Shown one piece after another: positions 1 to 6,436 of a stretch of 14,216 nucleotides of DNA. The notes beneath the pieces were generated by a model that did no database searches, was not told the DNA's origin, and saw nothing but the letters and a program-made list of their open reading frames with translations. The stretch spans positions 1-14,216 of the forward strand of contig JAQBTI010000025.1 in the NCBI GenBank assembly GCA_027624995.1, in the 5' to 3' direction. How positions within the stretch are numbered: the stretch's first letter is position 1; every line of letters begins with the position of its first letter. A program made the translations under genes and the position numbers. This DNA is from Chloroflexota bacterium (GTDB taxonomy: Bacteria; Chloroflexota; Dehalococcoidia; Lucifugimonadales; CATQGZ01).

Positions 1-409
1 TGCCCGGTCCACCCTCTTGTAGCGCTTGGCGGCATCGGTGAGGATGCGGCTCGCGGTGGCGCTTTTCCGCTACTACAACCTCGAACGGCCCAAACGTGAG
101 CAGCCGTTTCTTCATGTTGTCGGCCGCCTGGACCAGGGCGTCGAGCAACTCCTCGCAGCGCCATGGCGAGCGCGACGTGAAGTCCAGGTCCTCGGAGAAG
201 CGATAGCCCGGGAAGTAGGCCTTCCGCAGGCAGGTGCCACCTTTGAACACCAGCGAATCGGCAAGCTGCGGCACGGCTACGATACCAGCCAGGAGGTAGC
301 TCAGCGCATAGTCCTTCTCCAGCACGTACTGTGGCTTCCCAACCTCTCTCGCGGCAGCCGCCATTCGCACCCGAAGTGATCGCAGAGGAGGGGTTGTGTT
401 GTCAGCCAT
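1..409 (-). CDS. abiEii: AbiEii/AbiGii-type nucleotidyltransferase toxin (partial, 3' end outside window)
   Basis: N-terminal 136 codons of an AbiEii-family toxin (COG2253-like), a DNA-polymerase-beta-type nucleotidyltransferase of type IV toxin-antitoxin systems. The key evidence is the motif FKGGTCLRKAYFPGYRFSED (residues 55-74), followed by LDF; it holds the glycine-rich loop (G57, G58, T59) and the acidic pair D74/D76 expected to bind metal and nucleotide. The ATG at 409 overlaps the 3' end of the antitoxin gene by 8 bases, so the two are translationally coupled in the usual antitoxin-then-toxin order. The frame stays open to the window edge, but over the last 45-60 bases codon use becomes atypical while a neighbouring frame looks more coding-like, so a frameshift near 35-62 is possible. 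Family assignment is secure; intactness of the toxin cannot be judged. Confidence 0.85.
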   Translation of the reverse strand, partial: MADNTTPPLRSLRVRMAAAAREVGKPQYVLEKDYALSYLLAGIVAVPQLADSLVFKGGTCLRKAYFPGYRFSEDLDFTSRSPWRCEELLDALVQAADNMKKRLLTFGPFEVVVAEKRHREPHPHRCRQALQEGGPG

Positions 410-1253
410 CGCGCAGGTTCTCGATTACATGCCAGGTAGGATTATGGTGGCCGCGGGCCGGGCGGCCAGGGTCCAGGGGGGTGTCACCCTTGGAACGATA
501 GGTTAGGAGCGGTGCCAGAACCTCTGGGGATGCTTCCAAACGCTCAAGCGCCCAGCCAATGCGCTTCACTACCGCTGCCACACTGAGTTGTCGGGCGTAT
601 CTGACCAGGCGGGTTAGGTCGATGTCCGCCAGGTGGTTCTCCAGAATTTCCAGCGCTACAGACAGTGAGCCAAAGACGTGGAAGTGGTGGAATGCATCGA
701 GAAGCGCTCGTTCCCGGTCGAAGATGGGGACTTGATTACGCTCGTTGACCCAGACTTGGCTGATTCCAAAGAAACGAGCCTTGGTAATGGCGATGACCTC
801 GTAGCGAGTGCCAGCCACAATCCAGGCAGGGCGACTTCGGGTGTGCTGAGAATCATATGCGGGTGGAAATGTCCGTCTTGAGGACGAGAGGGTGACCGTC
901 ACCGGGATTTGATCTGTTAACCCCCAGTGCTGGAGGGCAGACCAGTGGCTCACCGTCGATGGCGTTACGAGCGCCGTGCCGATGGCGAAAGGGTGCGCTC
1001 TCGGGGCCTTGGTTACTGGGTCGTTGATCGCGTAGACGCCCTTCTTCACCCGCGTTAGCCACTGCGCCGCCACAAGCCGATGGAGGATGCTCACGGTATG
1101 GCGCTGAGTCAATCCGAGAGCTGCACTCTCCTGGACCGCCAGAGAAGAGGTAAACGGGTCGATACCAGTGCTCTCCAGAGCGGAAAGTAGCCGAAGGCCA
1201 ATCGACTTTCCGTATGGCCTAGGCAGTTCCTGGTTATATGTTCGTGTAGTCAT
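402..1253 (-). CDS. abiEi: AbiEi-type antitoxin and autorepressor
   Basis: Protein of 283 residues fitting the AbiEi antitoxin family: an N-terminal winged-helix DNA-binding domain followed by a C-terminal antitoxin domain. The winged helix spans roughly residues 15-78, ending in a recognition helix (HTVSILHRLV, 52-61) and wing (LTRVKKGVYAIND, 66-78). The following HPFAIGTAL and VSHWSALQHWGLTDQ segments (87-115) are typical of the family. The gene lies directly upstream of the nucleotidyltransferase toxin and overlaps it by 8 bases. AbiEi proteins of characterised systems bind inverted repeats in their own promoter, and TTACTAT/ATAGTAA repeats lie just upstream here. The ATG at 1253 has no Shine-Dalgarno sequence but sits 7 bases after a possible -10 box, suggesting a leaderless message. 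The role is inferred from family and gene order. Confidence 0.85.
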   Translation of the reverse strand: MTTRTYNQELPRPYGKSIGLRLLSALESTGIDPFTSSLAVQESAALGLTQRHTVSILHRLVAAQWLTRVKKGVYAINDPVTKAPRAHPFAIGTALVTPSTVSHWSALQHWGLTDQIPVTVTLSSSRRTFPPAYDSQHTRSRPAWIVAGTRYEVIAITKARFFGISQVWVNERNQVPIFDRERALLDAFHHFHVFGSLSVALEILENHLADIDLTRLVRYARQLSVAAVVKRIGWALERLEASPEVLAPLLTYRSKGDTPLDPGRPARGHHNPTWHVIENLRDG

Positions 1254-1296
1254 AGTTACTATTTTAGCGATGTTTACAGCCTAAGTATATAGTAAG
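1252..1296 (-). promoter_or_regulatory. Putative abiE promoter and AbiEi operator (inverted repeats)
   Basis: Read on the minus strand, TAAAAT (1266-1261) could be a -10 box ending 7 bases before the abiEi ATG. Around it are TTACTAT (1256-1262) and its exact reverse complement ATAGTAA (1289-1295), 26 bases apart, plus an 11-base palindrome ATAGTTACTAT (1252-1262) that covers the start codon. The segment 1281-1296 is itself an imperfect palindrome (12 of 16 positions). The arrangement suits autorepression by AbiEi. No good -35 box is visible. The repeats are seen directly; their function is inferred. Confidence 0.45.
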
Positions 1297-1583
1297 GGCG
1301 GTACTTCCCTGCCCTCAACGTCGTTGCCACAGTCAGCTTCGCCCCAAATCCACCGCCTGTTTCCCGTGAACGGCTTTGAGACCGGGTTCTTGAGCCATGA
1401 AGTTTCACCTATTTGGTGATGGACTGGGATGGCACGTCCGCCTCATCCCGCCCATCGGCTCGCCGCTGAGGCCGTATCAGGTTCAGGTTTGACGGCGGAT
1501 TTGACGTCATGCGGACCCTTGACCGAACAGAACGTCCGTGCTATCCTAAGACAGTCTCATGGGATCACTCGCAGCCTCACGTC

Positions 1584-1610
1584 GTCATCCCGAGCGCGGC
1601 GAGGGATCTG
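1584..1610. repeat. Possible dispersed intergenic repeat (single copy here)
   Basis: The segment reads GTCATCCCGAGCG followed by CGGCGAGGGATCTG, with ATCCC (1587-1591) complementary to GGGAT (1603-1607). It resembles the short GTCATCC(C/T)GAGCG...GGATCT elements I recall as scattered through intergenic regions of many bacterial genomes. Only one copy occurs in this window, so its repetitive nature rests on memory of similar elements. Confidence 0.35.
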
Positions 1611-1789
1611 CTTCAACCGTTTCCAATGGGCCCGTCCCATTCTTATTCCACCGACGTTCCGGCCACGTACCAACAACATACCGCCGAGGCCCATCCGAAT
1701 CGCAGCCCCAAAGCTGAAGGGGAGCAGAATGGAACAGGACGGAACGCCCCAACAGAAAATCGACGATCAGGCCTGTCTCTTAGACCCAA

Positions 1790-1823
1790 CCCCGGACTTC
1801 AGTCCGGGGACCCCAGCGGGTCC
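1790..1823. repeat. Tandem perfect hairpins (REP-like palindromes or LysR terminator)
   Basis: Two adjoining perfect stems share two bases. The first is CCCCGGACT (1790-1798), a 2-base gap, and AGTCCGGGG (1801-1809). The second is GGACCC (1808-1813), a 4-base loop, and GGGTCC (1818-1823). They lie about 150 bases downstream of the LysR gene stop and are not followed by a T-run in either direction, so an intrinsic terminator is not the best explanation. REP-type or IS200/IS605-end palindromes have this look. The structure is seen directly; its identity is unknown. Confidence 0.5.
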
Positions 1824-1971
1824 GTCCCCCTTGTTTCCCACCGTGCTTCCCACGCACGAAATCGCCAAGCTAAATGACACACAACGACACAAAACGAGAC
1901 ATGCCCCCGCGCGCGCGACGCCTTTGTCTCTCCCGGTCTTTCATCGGGGCGACCTGCGGAAGCCCGCGAGA

Positions 1972-2880
1972 CTACGCCTCTTCCCCCTCGGCCTGCCTCT
2001 CCTCCTGCAGCAAACGCAGAAAGGCCTGCTGCGCGGCAGGCAGATGAGGCTCGTCGCGATAGAAGACCGTCAACGGCCTCCGACAGTTCCACCCCTTCAC
2101 GTCCAATACCTTGATGAAGCCCGCGACGACGTCCGGCACTACGCCGAACTTCGAGATCATCCCGAGCCCCAGGCCGGCCGCCACCGCACGCTTGACCGCC
2201 TCGTTGCTGCCGAGTTCCATAGTCACTCTCGGGGCCAGTCCGTGCCCCCTGAGGCACCCTTCGGCCGCCTCGCGAGTGGCCGAGCCGGGCTCTCTGAGCA
2301 CAAATTCGCGGCCCTCCAGGTCGGCCATCGAGAGGTCCGTCCTGTCAGCCACGGGATGGTCCGGGGCCGCGATGATGACGATCTCGTCCGACACGTACGG
2401 GAACGACCGCAAGCCCTCCTCTTCTATAGGGGCGCCCGCGAGGCCCAGGTTTAGCTCTCGGCGATGTATGCGCTCCACGATCGTCTGCGTGTTCGATATC
2501 GACAGCGAGACCTCGACGCCCGGGTACTCCTTCCGGAACCGGCCTATGAGTCCGGGCAGGATGTATTCGCCCGGCGTGGTGGACGAGCCGATGGTCAGCC
2601 TGCCGGACTTGAGGCCCTGTATCTCCAGGACGGCGCTCTGCATCTCCTCCGCAAGAGAAAAAATGCGTTGCGCGTACTCGAACACGGCGCTCCCGGTGTC
2701 GGTCAGCCGTACGCCTCCTTGCGCTCGATTCAACAGTGCGCCTCCCATCGACCCTTCGAGCGCTTTGACCTGGGTAGAGACGGCTGGCTGACTTATGGAT
2801 AGCTCCCGCGCAGCCTTGGAGAAGCTACCCAGCCTGGCCACGGCGTGGAAGATCCGCAGCTGGTGAAAGTTGGTTCCCAC
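1972..2880 (-). CDS. LysR-family transcriptional regulator (CysL/CbbR-like)
   Basis: Full-length LysR regulator of 302 residues. The N-terminal helix-turn-helix covers about residues 5-62 (LRIFHAVARLGSFSKAAREL, then SISQPAVSTQVKALE), with the usual linker helix to about 90. The effector-binding domain begins at GRLTIGSSTTPGEYILP (93-109), which resembles the CysL/CbbR branch. The start is GTG at 2880, fixed by a strong GGAGGG Shine-Dalgarno (2891-2886) five bases upstream. The gene is divergent from a YIP1-like membrane protein gene, so it may control that gene and itself, the typical LysR layout. No metabolic operon is adjacent, so the inducer cannot be named. The C-terminus ends in a short acidic tail (EGEEA). 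Confidence 0.93.
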   Translation of the reverse strand: MGTNFHQLRIFHAVARLGSFSKAARELSISQPAVSTQVKALEGSMGGALLNRAQGGVRLTDTGSAVFEYAQRIFSLAEEMQSAVLEIQGLKSGRLTIGSSTTPGEYILPGLIGRFRKEYPGVEVSLSISNTQTIVERIHRRELNLGLAGAPIEEEGLRSFPYVSDEIVIIAAPDHPVADRTDLSMADLEGREFVLREPGSATREAAEGCLRGHGLAPRVTMELGSNEAVKRAVAAGLGLGMISKFGVVPDVVAGFIKVLDVKGWNCRRPLTVFYRDEPHLPAAQQAFLRLLQEERQAEGEEA

Positions 2881-2881
2881 T

Positions 2882-2930
2882 ATAACCCTCCGTTTATCAC
2901 ACTCGTCGACTTTGTTTCGACCAAATTATA
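2882..2930 (-). promoter_or_regulatory. LysR gene promoter region with palindromic site and Shine-Dalgarno
   Basis: On the minus strand a TATAAT hexamer (2930-2925) matches the -10 consensus, though no clear -35 is seen at the right distance. Between it and the GTG lie ATAA (2882-2885) and TTAT (2894-2897), an inverted repeat spaced by 8 bases that overlaps the GGAGGG ribosome binding site (2891-2886). A protein bound there could block translation start or transcription, consistent with autoregulation. Function is inferred. Confidence 0.45.
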
Positions 2931-2935
2931 ACTGC

Positions 2936-2963
2936 TTGACTCCACAGGCCACCACGATACAAT
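2936..2963 (+). promoter_or_regulatory. Sigma-70-type promoter for the YIP1-like gene
   Basis: TTGACT (2936-2941), a 16-base spacer and TACAAT (2958-2963) give a good vegetative promoter pointing to the gene at 2997. It lies within the LysR divergent region and faces the LysR -10 box at 2925-2930, so a single regulator could act on both. Confidence 0.6.
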
Positions 2964-2996
2964 CGCCCGACATAGTTCCAAGGTCAGGTAATCACA

Positions 2997-3527
2997 TTGT
3001 CTTTTCTACAACAAGTACTCAAAGCAGCCCTCTTCGACGCCAGCGTCTACAGCGCAACAGGCGACAGGCCGGAGGCGATGTTTCGCTCGCTTGCGGTCGT
3101 TGCGGCGGCGGGAATCGCCTTGGGCATCGGAATCCAGGGGCTCACCATAGAGGGTCGGGACGAGAGTCCGGCGACTCTAATGTTGTTGGCCTTCAGTACA
3201 GCGGTCATCGGCTGGCTACTGTGGGCTACCGTGGTCTACCTTCTGGGCACGCGCCTATTAGGGGGCCGAGCGGGTTACAGGAACCTGATGCGGTCGATGG
3301 GTATGGTCTATGGTCCGGGACTGCTGCTCGCTTTCATCGCAGTCCCAGCGGTCGGAGGAACGTTGTGGCTGGTATCTCTGGCCTGGATGCTCGGGGCCGG
3401 GACGATAGCCATCCGGGAGGTACAGGGTTGGGGAACGATGCGTGCTCTAGGGCCTGCCGGTATCGGATGGACCCTCGCGCATATCCTACTGCCGGCTATC
3501 GTTCTCGCGCCGAACCCTGCAACATAA
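2997..3527 (+). CDS. YIP1-domain-like integral membrane protein
   Basis: Small hydrophobic protein of 176 residues with about four to five likely membrane segments, near residues 30-50, 62-84, 105-120, 122-138 and 152-171. The pattern of a long hydrophobic stretch, GWLLWATVVYLLGTRLLGG (72-90), YRNLMRSMGMVYGPGLL (94-110) and a final GIGWTLAHILLP (155-166) resembles bacterial YIP1-family proteins. Their biochemical role is not established. The start chosen is TTG at 2997, preceded by AGGT-type sequence 7-10 bases upstream and by a good promoter. It is a lone gene, divergent from the LysR regulator and convergent with tatD. Codon use matches its neighbours. Family call moderate; function unknown. 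Confidence 0.72.
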   Translation: MSFLQQVLKAALFDASVYSATGDRPEAMFRSLAVVAAAGIALGIGIQGLTIEGRDESPATLMLLAFSTAVIGWLLWATVVYLLGTRLLGGRAGYRNLMRSMGMVYGPGLLLAFIAVPAVGGTLWLVSLAWMLGAGTIAIREVQGWGTMRALGPAGIGWTLAHILLPAIVLAPNPAT

Positions 3528-3576
3528 CCGCCGAGATCGCCTAGGGCGCAGACAAATAGGAATGTTGATGTTCATA

Positions 3577-3606
3577 CCTCTGCGTTCTCCGCGTCCTCTG
3601 CGGTGA
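3577..3606. repeat. CCTCTGCG-type intergenic repeat
   Basis: Two direct copies of CCTCTGCG (3577-3584 and 3595-3602), 18 bases apart, sit in a segment followed by GTGA. I recall near-identical CTCTGCGTTCTC...CCTCTGCGGTGA elements in intergenic DNA of many unrelated bacteria. It lies between two convergent genes (the YIP1-like gene and tatD), a common place for such elements. Only one copy is in this window. Confidence 0.5.
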
Positions 3607-3621
3607 GTCGTGTTTCGGTCC

Positions 3622-4410
3622 CTAAATATGGCGCTCAACCACGGCCCATCGCTCGCCGAGCAGACGTCTGACGTTCGCGGTCGTGGTCTCCTCGACTTCC
3701 TCGACCGTCTTTCCGTGTAGCTCGGCGAGCTTCTCGGCGACCTCTCGTGTGTGGCGCGGCTCCGTCCAGTTCTCCCGCTTCGCCTTGAACGGCTGCGGGG
3801 TCGTGTCAGTCTCCAGCACTATTCGGTCGAGCGGGAGACCGCGCGCTACAGCCTGTAGCCCCGGAAGACGGAGCAGCGGCCTTGCCAGCGATATGTAAAA
3901 TCCCAGGTCGACGGCCTGACCCGCAGTCCGCTCGTTCGCCTGGAAGTAGTGCATCACACCCCCAACGTCGTACGCTTGCTCCTCGCGCAGCACACGAAGT
4001 ACGTCGTCGTGAGACCCACGGCTGTGGAATACGATGGGGAGGCGCAGCTCCCTCGCGATACGTATTTGCTCACGAAACGCCTCGAACTGGATCGCGCGAT
4101 CCGGGGTCCCTTCCATAAAGTCGAGGCCGATCTCGCTCATCACCAGCACCTTATCGGTTGACGATGCAAGTGCCCGGAGACGGTCGTAGGCTGTTTCGTC
4201 GAGCCGCGTGTCTATGTCCATCGGGTGTACGCCGACACCGGCGAATACGTTCGGAAAGGTGCCAGAAAGCTCGACCGCCCGCTCAGAAGATCCCAGCGTA
4301 GTACCAGCCGAAACAACGAAGCCAACCCCGGCGGCCGAGGCCCGGCCCATCACATCCGAGACCTCTCCGTCAGTGAAAGAGTCCAGGTGCACATGGCAGT
4401 CGACCAGCAT
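3622..4410 (-). CDS. tatD: TatD-family metal-dependent hydrolase/deoxyribonuclease
   Basis: Protein of 262 residues, normal size for TatD. This amidohydrolase-fold family cleaves DNA from the 3' end and has been tied to DNA repair and quality control. All metal ligands expected of the family are visible: H6 and H8 in DCHVHLD, E93 in SEIGLDF, H129 in IVFHSRG, H154 in VMHYFQ, and D202 in LETDT. The start ATG at 4410 has GAGGT about five bases upstream. The gene stands alone, convergent with the YIP1-like gene and divergent from the solute-binding lipoprotein gene; neither neighbour suggests a shared pathway. The exact substrate of individual TatD paralogues is not predictable from sequence. Family assignment is very secure. 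Confidence 0.93.
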   Translation of the reverse strand: MLVDCHVHLDSFTDGEVSDVMGRASAAGVGFVVSAGTTLGSSERAVELSGTFPNVFAGVGVHPMDIDTRLDETAYDRLRALASSTDKVLVMSEIGLDFMEGTPDRAIQFEAFREQIRIARELRLPIVFHSRGSHDDVLRVLREEQAYDVGGVMHYFQANERTAGQAVDLGFYISLARPLLRLPGLQAVARGLPLDRIVLETDTTPQPFKAKRENWTEPRHTREVAEKLAELHGKTVEEVEETTTANVRRLLGERWAVVERHI

Positions 4411-4596
4411 GCTGACCTCGCGAGGCTGCCGGGCTCGGAACGGCTTCGCACAGGCGTGCGTGGGTTCGAGCGTCTGGCGTGCGGCGATGGGCCTAGATTA
4501 TACTACAGGTGGGATGGGTGGCTTGGCGATGAGACTGGAGGGAGTCAGGTTGGCGCGTGGACTCCGACGATTTCCGCATCTCGCTGGACTGAGGCT
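4411..4596. promoter_or_regulatory. Divergent tatD / solute-binding-protein promoter region
   Basis: This 186-base gap must hold both start signals. Overlapping -10-like hexamers face opposite ways: TATAAT on the minus strand (4502-4497, toward tatD) and TATACT on the plus strand (4499-4504, toward the lipoprotein gene). Neither has a convincing -35 box at 16-18 bases. If both are used, the two transcripts would compete for the same DNA. Confidence 0.35.
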
Positions 4597-6372
4597 GTGA
4601 AGTTTCGGCCGCTGTACGGCTTTCTGCTCTTCCTGATCCTCGCTTCAGTCGCTTGCTCGAGGTCCTCCGACCCTTCCCCCATTGCATCGTCTACGCCTGT
4701 TCTCGCCGTGAGCCCGACCACCGGACCAACATCGGTGCCGCCCATCGCGACGGCGGAGGGATCGGCTACCGCGGCGCCCACGGCGGTAACTCCACCCCCG
4801 CCTACGGTTCCGCCTCGTCCAACGTCCGTCATTCCGACGCCGATCAAATCAGATGGGACGCCTACGAGTTCCACCGTTGGTCAGCGGTTCGGCGGGTCGC
4901 TCAACCTGTCCTCGAGGGCCAACATCGCCCACCAGGATGTTCATGACGAAGCGTCGCCCGTCCTTGCGACATGGGGACCGGGAATCGTCTACAGCAGACT
5001 CATGCGCCTCCAGTCGGGCCCCGATATTGCGTTGCCAAGTCTGACTGTCGAATGCGAGGTCTGCGAAGAGTGGGAGATGGAGGACGACGGGGCGTTCGTG
5101 TTTCGCCTACGGCAGGATGTTGTCTGGCAAGACCTCTCCCCGCTAAACGGACGGCAGCTGACTGCTGAAGACATCGTATTCAGCTACAACCGCCAGCGCC
5201 AGCAGGACCGTCCGAATGCAGCGCTGCTTGGCGCCGTTGAAAGTCTGGAGGCACTGGACCCGAAAACGCTACGGATCTCCCTATCCGTTCCCGACGCCGA
5301 TTTCATGCTGTCGCTGGCCCACGGCCACACGAAGATAGTTGCGCCTGAGGCGGTTGCCCTCAACGGCGATCTTCGTGACGGCCCCACCGTCGGAAGCGGC
5401 CCCTGGATTCTGAAGGAGACCGGCCCCGACGCCATCCACGCATTCGACCGTAATCCAAGCTACTTCGAGGAAGGCCGACCTCTCGTCGACGAGCTACTAA
5501 TACATATCATCCCCGATACCACTATCCGCAACGCGGCGTTCCGAGTCGGCTCTATTGACGTGGAGCAGATGGATGAGCCGCGGTGGGAGCAGTACCTAAA
5601 GCGACGACCGTCTGCGCCATTTCTACTCGTTCCTGACACAACGGGTGTTGAGATCGGTCTGAATGCCCGCGCGGCGGTCTTCGAAGACGTTAGGGTCCGA
5701 AGGGCTGTCTTCCAGGCGACCGACCCTTGGAACACGATTGACCAGGTATGGCGCGGTAAGGCATATCCGTCGCCCGGCTTTCCAGTCGCGTCAGCCGATT
5801 GGCTGCTTCCCGAGGACGAGTTGAGGGGATACTTCGCTGACCCAGACCGCGCGCGCGAACTGCTCCGAGAGGCAGGAGCGAGGCTACCCGTACCCGTAGT
5901 GATCAAGGTCGGCGATTTCGGCGATGCATACCAGGCGCACGCTGAACGAATCGCGGACGAGATGCGACGAGTTGGCTTTGAACCCGAAATAGAAGTGGTG
6001 AACAGGCGAGCGTTCGGTGACGAGGTCTGGCTTGGCGGAGACTACCAGATGTTCCTCGGCCCCCCGGCCCCGTCGGCCACTCCCAACGGGTACCTTCTGC
6101 CCGTCCTTCACAGTCAGGGGCGGCTGAACACTTCCGGGGTCGATGACCGGGAGCTCGACGGCTTGATAGAGGCCCAGGCCCAGGAGTTCGACCCGGCCGT
6201 CCGCACGGAGCTCGTTCAGGCCATTCAGCGGAAGATGCTGGACAACGCCTCTCGCTTCATGCCGGCGGCCCGGCTATCGGTCTGGACATGGTCGGACCGA
6301 GTGCAGGACTTCTATCCCAACTTCGCCCTATTCGAGTACTCCCACTGGAGCCGCGTCTGGCTTCAGGAGTAG
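4597..6372 (+). CDS. Peptide/oligopeptide-type ABC transporter substrate-binding lipoprotein
   Basis: Family 5 extracellular solute-binding protein (DppA/OppA type), 591 residues from GTG at 4597. The frame stays open further upstream into DNA shared with tatD, but the GTG opens a proper export signal: positive K2/R4, hydrophobic core (residues 6-19), then C20 as probable lipid-anchored cysteine; the lipobox (SVAC) is imperfect. Residues 25-90 are a Pro/Thr/Ser-rich linker that would hold the binding domain off the membrane. The domain shows family features such as FRLRQDVVWQ and LTAEDIVFSYNRQ and ends with a tryptophan-rich tail (HWSRVWLQE). A C153/C156 pair is present. No permease or ATPase gene is nearby, so it is an orphan that must use a transporter encoded elsewhere; the ligand is unknown. 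The GAGG before the GTG is closer than usual, so the start is only moderately sure. Confidence 0.85.
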   Translation: MKFRPLYGFLLFLILASVACSRSSDPSPIASSTPVLAVSPTTGPTSVPPIATAEGSATAAPTAVTPPPPTVPPRPTSVIPTPIKSDGTPTSSTVGQRFGGSLNLSSRANIAHQDVHDEASPVLATWGPGIVYSRLMRLQSGPDIALPSLTVECEVCEEWEMEDDGAFVFRLRQDVVWQDLSPLNGRQLTAEDIVFSYNRQRQQDRPNAALLGAVESLEALDPKTLRISLSVPDADFMLSLAHGHTKIVAPEAVALNGDLRDGPTVGSGPWILKETGPDAIHAFDRNPSYFEEGRPLVDELLIHIIPDTTIRNAAFRVGSIDVEQMDEPRWEQYLKRRPSAPFLLVPDTTGVEIGLNARAAVFEDVRVRRAVFQATDPWNTIDQVWRGKAYPSPGFPVASADWLLPEDELRGYFADPDRARELLREAGARLPVPVVIKVGDFGDAYQAHAERIADEMRRVGFEPEIEVVNRRAFGDEVWLGGDYQMFLGPPAPSATPNGYLLPVLHSQGRLNTSGVDDRELDGLIEAQAQEFDPAVRTELVQAIQRKMLDNASRFMPAARLSVWTWSDRVQDFYPNFALFEYSHWSRVWLQE

Positions 6373-6393
6373 AGGCAAAGTAAACGATCTTCA

Positions 6394-6426
6394 CACGCGG
6401 CGGATCACTGTGGAAACCGCGTGATC
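6394..6426. terminator. Inverted repeat between convergent genes (possible two-way terminator)
   Basis: CACGCGG (6394-6400) and CCGCGTG (6417-6423) form a perfect 7-bp stem with a 16-base loop. An alternative stem pairs GATCAC (6403-6408) with GTGATC (6421-6426). It lies between the convergent 3' ends of the lipoprotein gene and the SUF operon, where a bidirectional terminator is expected, but there is no U-tract, so a Rho-independent role is uncertain. Confidence 0.45.
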
Positions 6427-6436
6427 GACTGGGGAC

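Larger units (their letters stand above)
1297..1971. other. Intergenic stretch without a supported gene
   Basis: No convincing protein gene. Long open frames here continue across the LysR gene on the opposite strand and look like compositional artefacts of GC-rich DNA. A 44-codon minus-strand frame starting GTG at 1408 and ending at 1274 has no ribosome binding site, and a 31-codon plus-strand frame from 1398 is also unsupported. What can be seen is a repeat-like segment at 1584-1610 and a pair of strong hairpins at 1790-1823, listed separately. The stretch could be remnant DNA left beside the AbiE locus by past insertions, but no transposase or attachment site is visible. Confidence 0.5.

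Noticed and set aside
26..379. Plus-strand open frame of 117 codons
   Set aside because: It is antisense to the AbiEii gene, whose opposite-strand translation carries the nucleotidyltransferase motif.
1274..1408. Minus-strand GTG frame of 44 codons upstream of abiEi
   Set aside because: No ribosome binding site, no recognised similarity, and it runs into the probable abiE promoter.
1429..2454. Long plus-strand open frame of 341 codons
   Set aside because: Most of it runs antisense through the well-supported LysR gene; its translation is rich in Arg/Pro/His, has no recognisable domain and no ribosome binding site.
4225..4596. Upstream extension of the solute-binding protein frame
   Set aside because: It overlaps tatD on the other strand and would bury the signal peptide that begins at the GTG at 4597.
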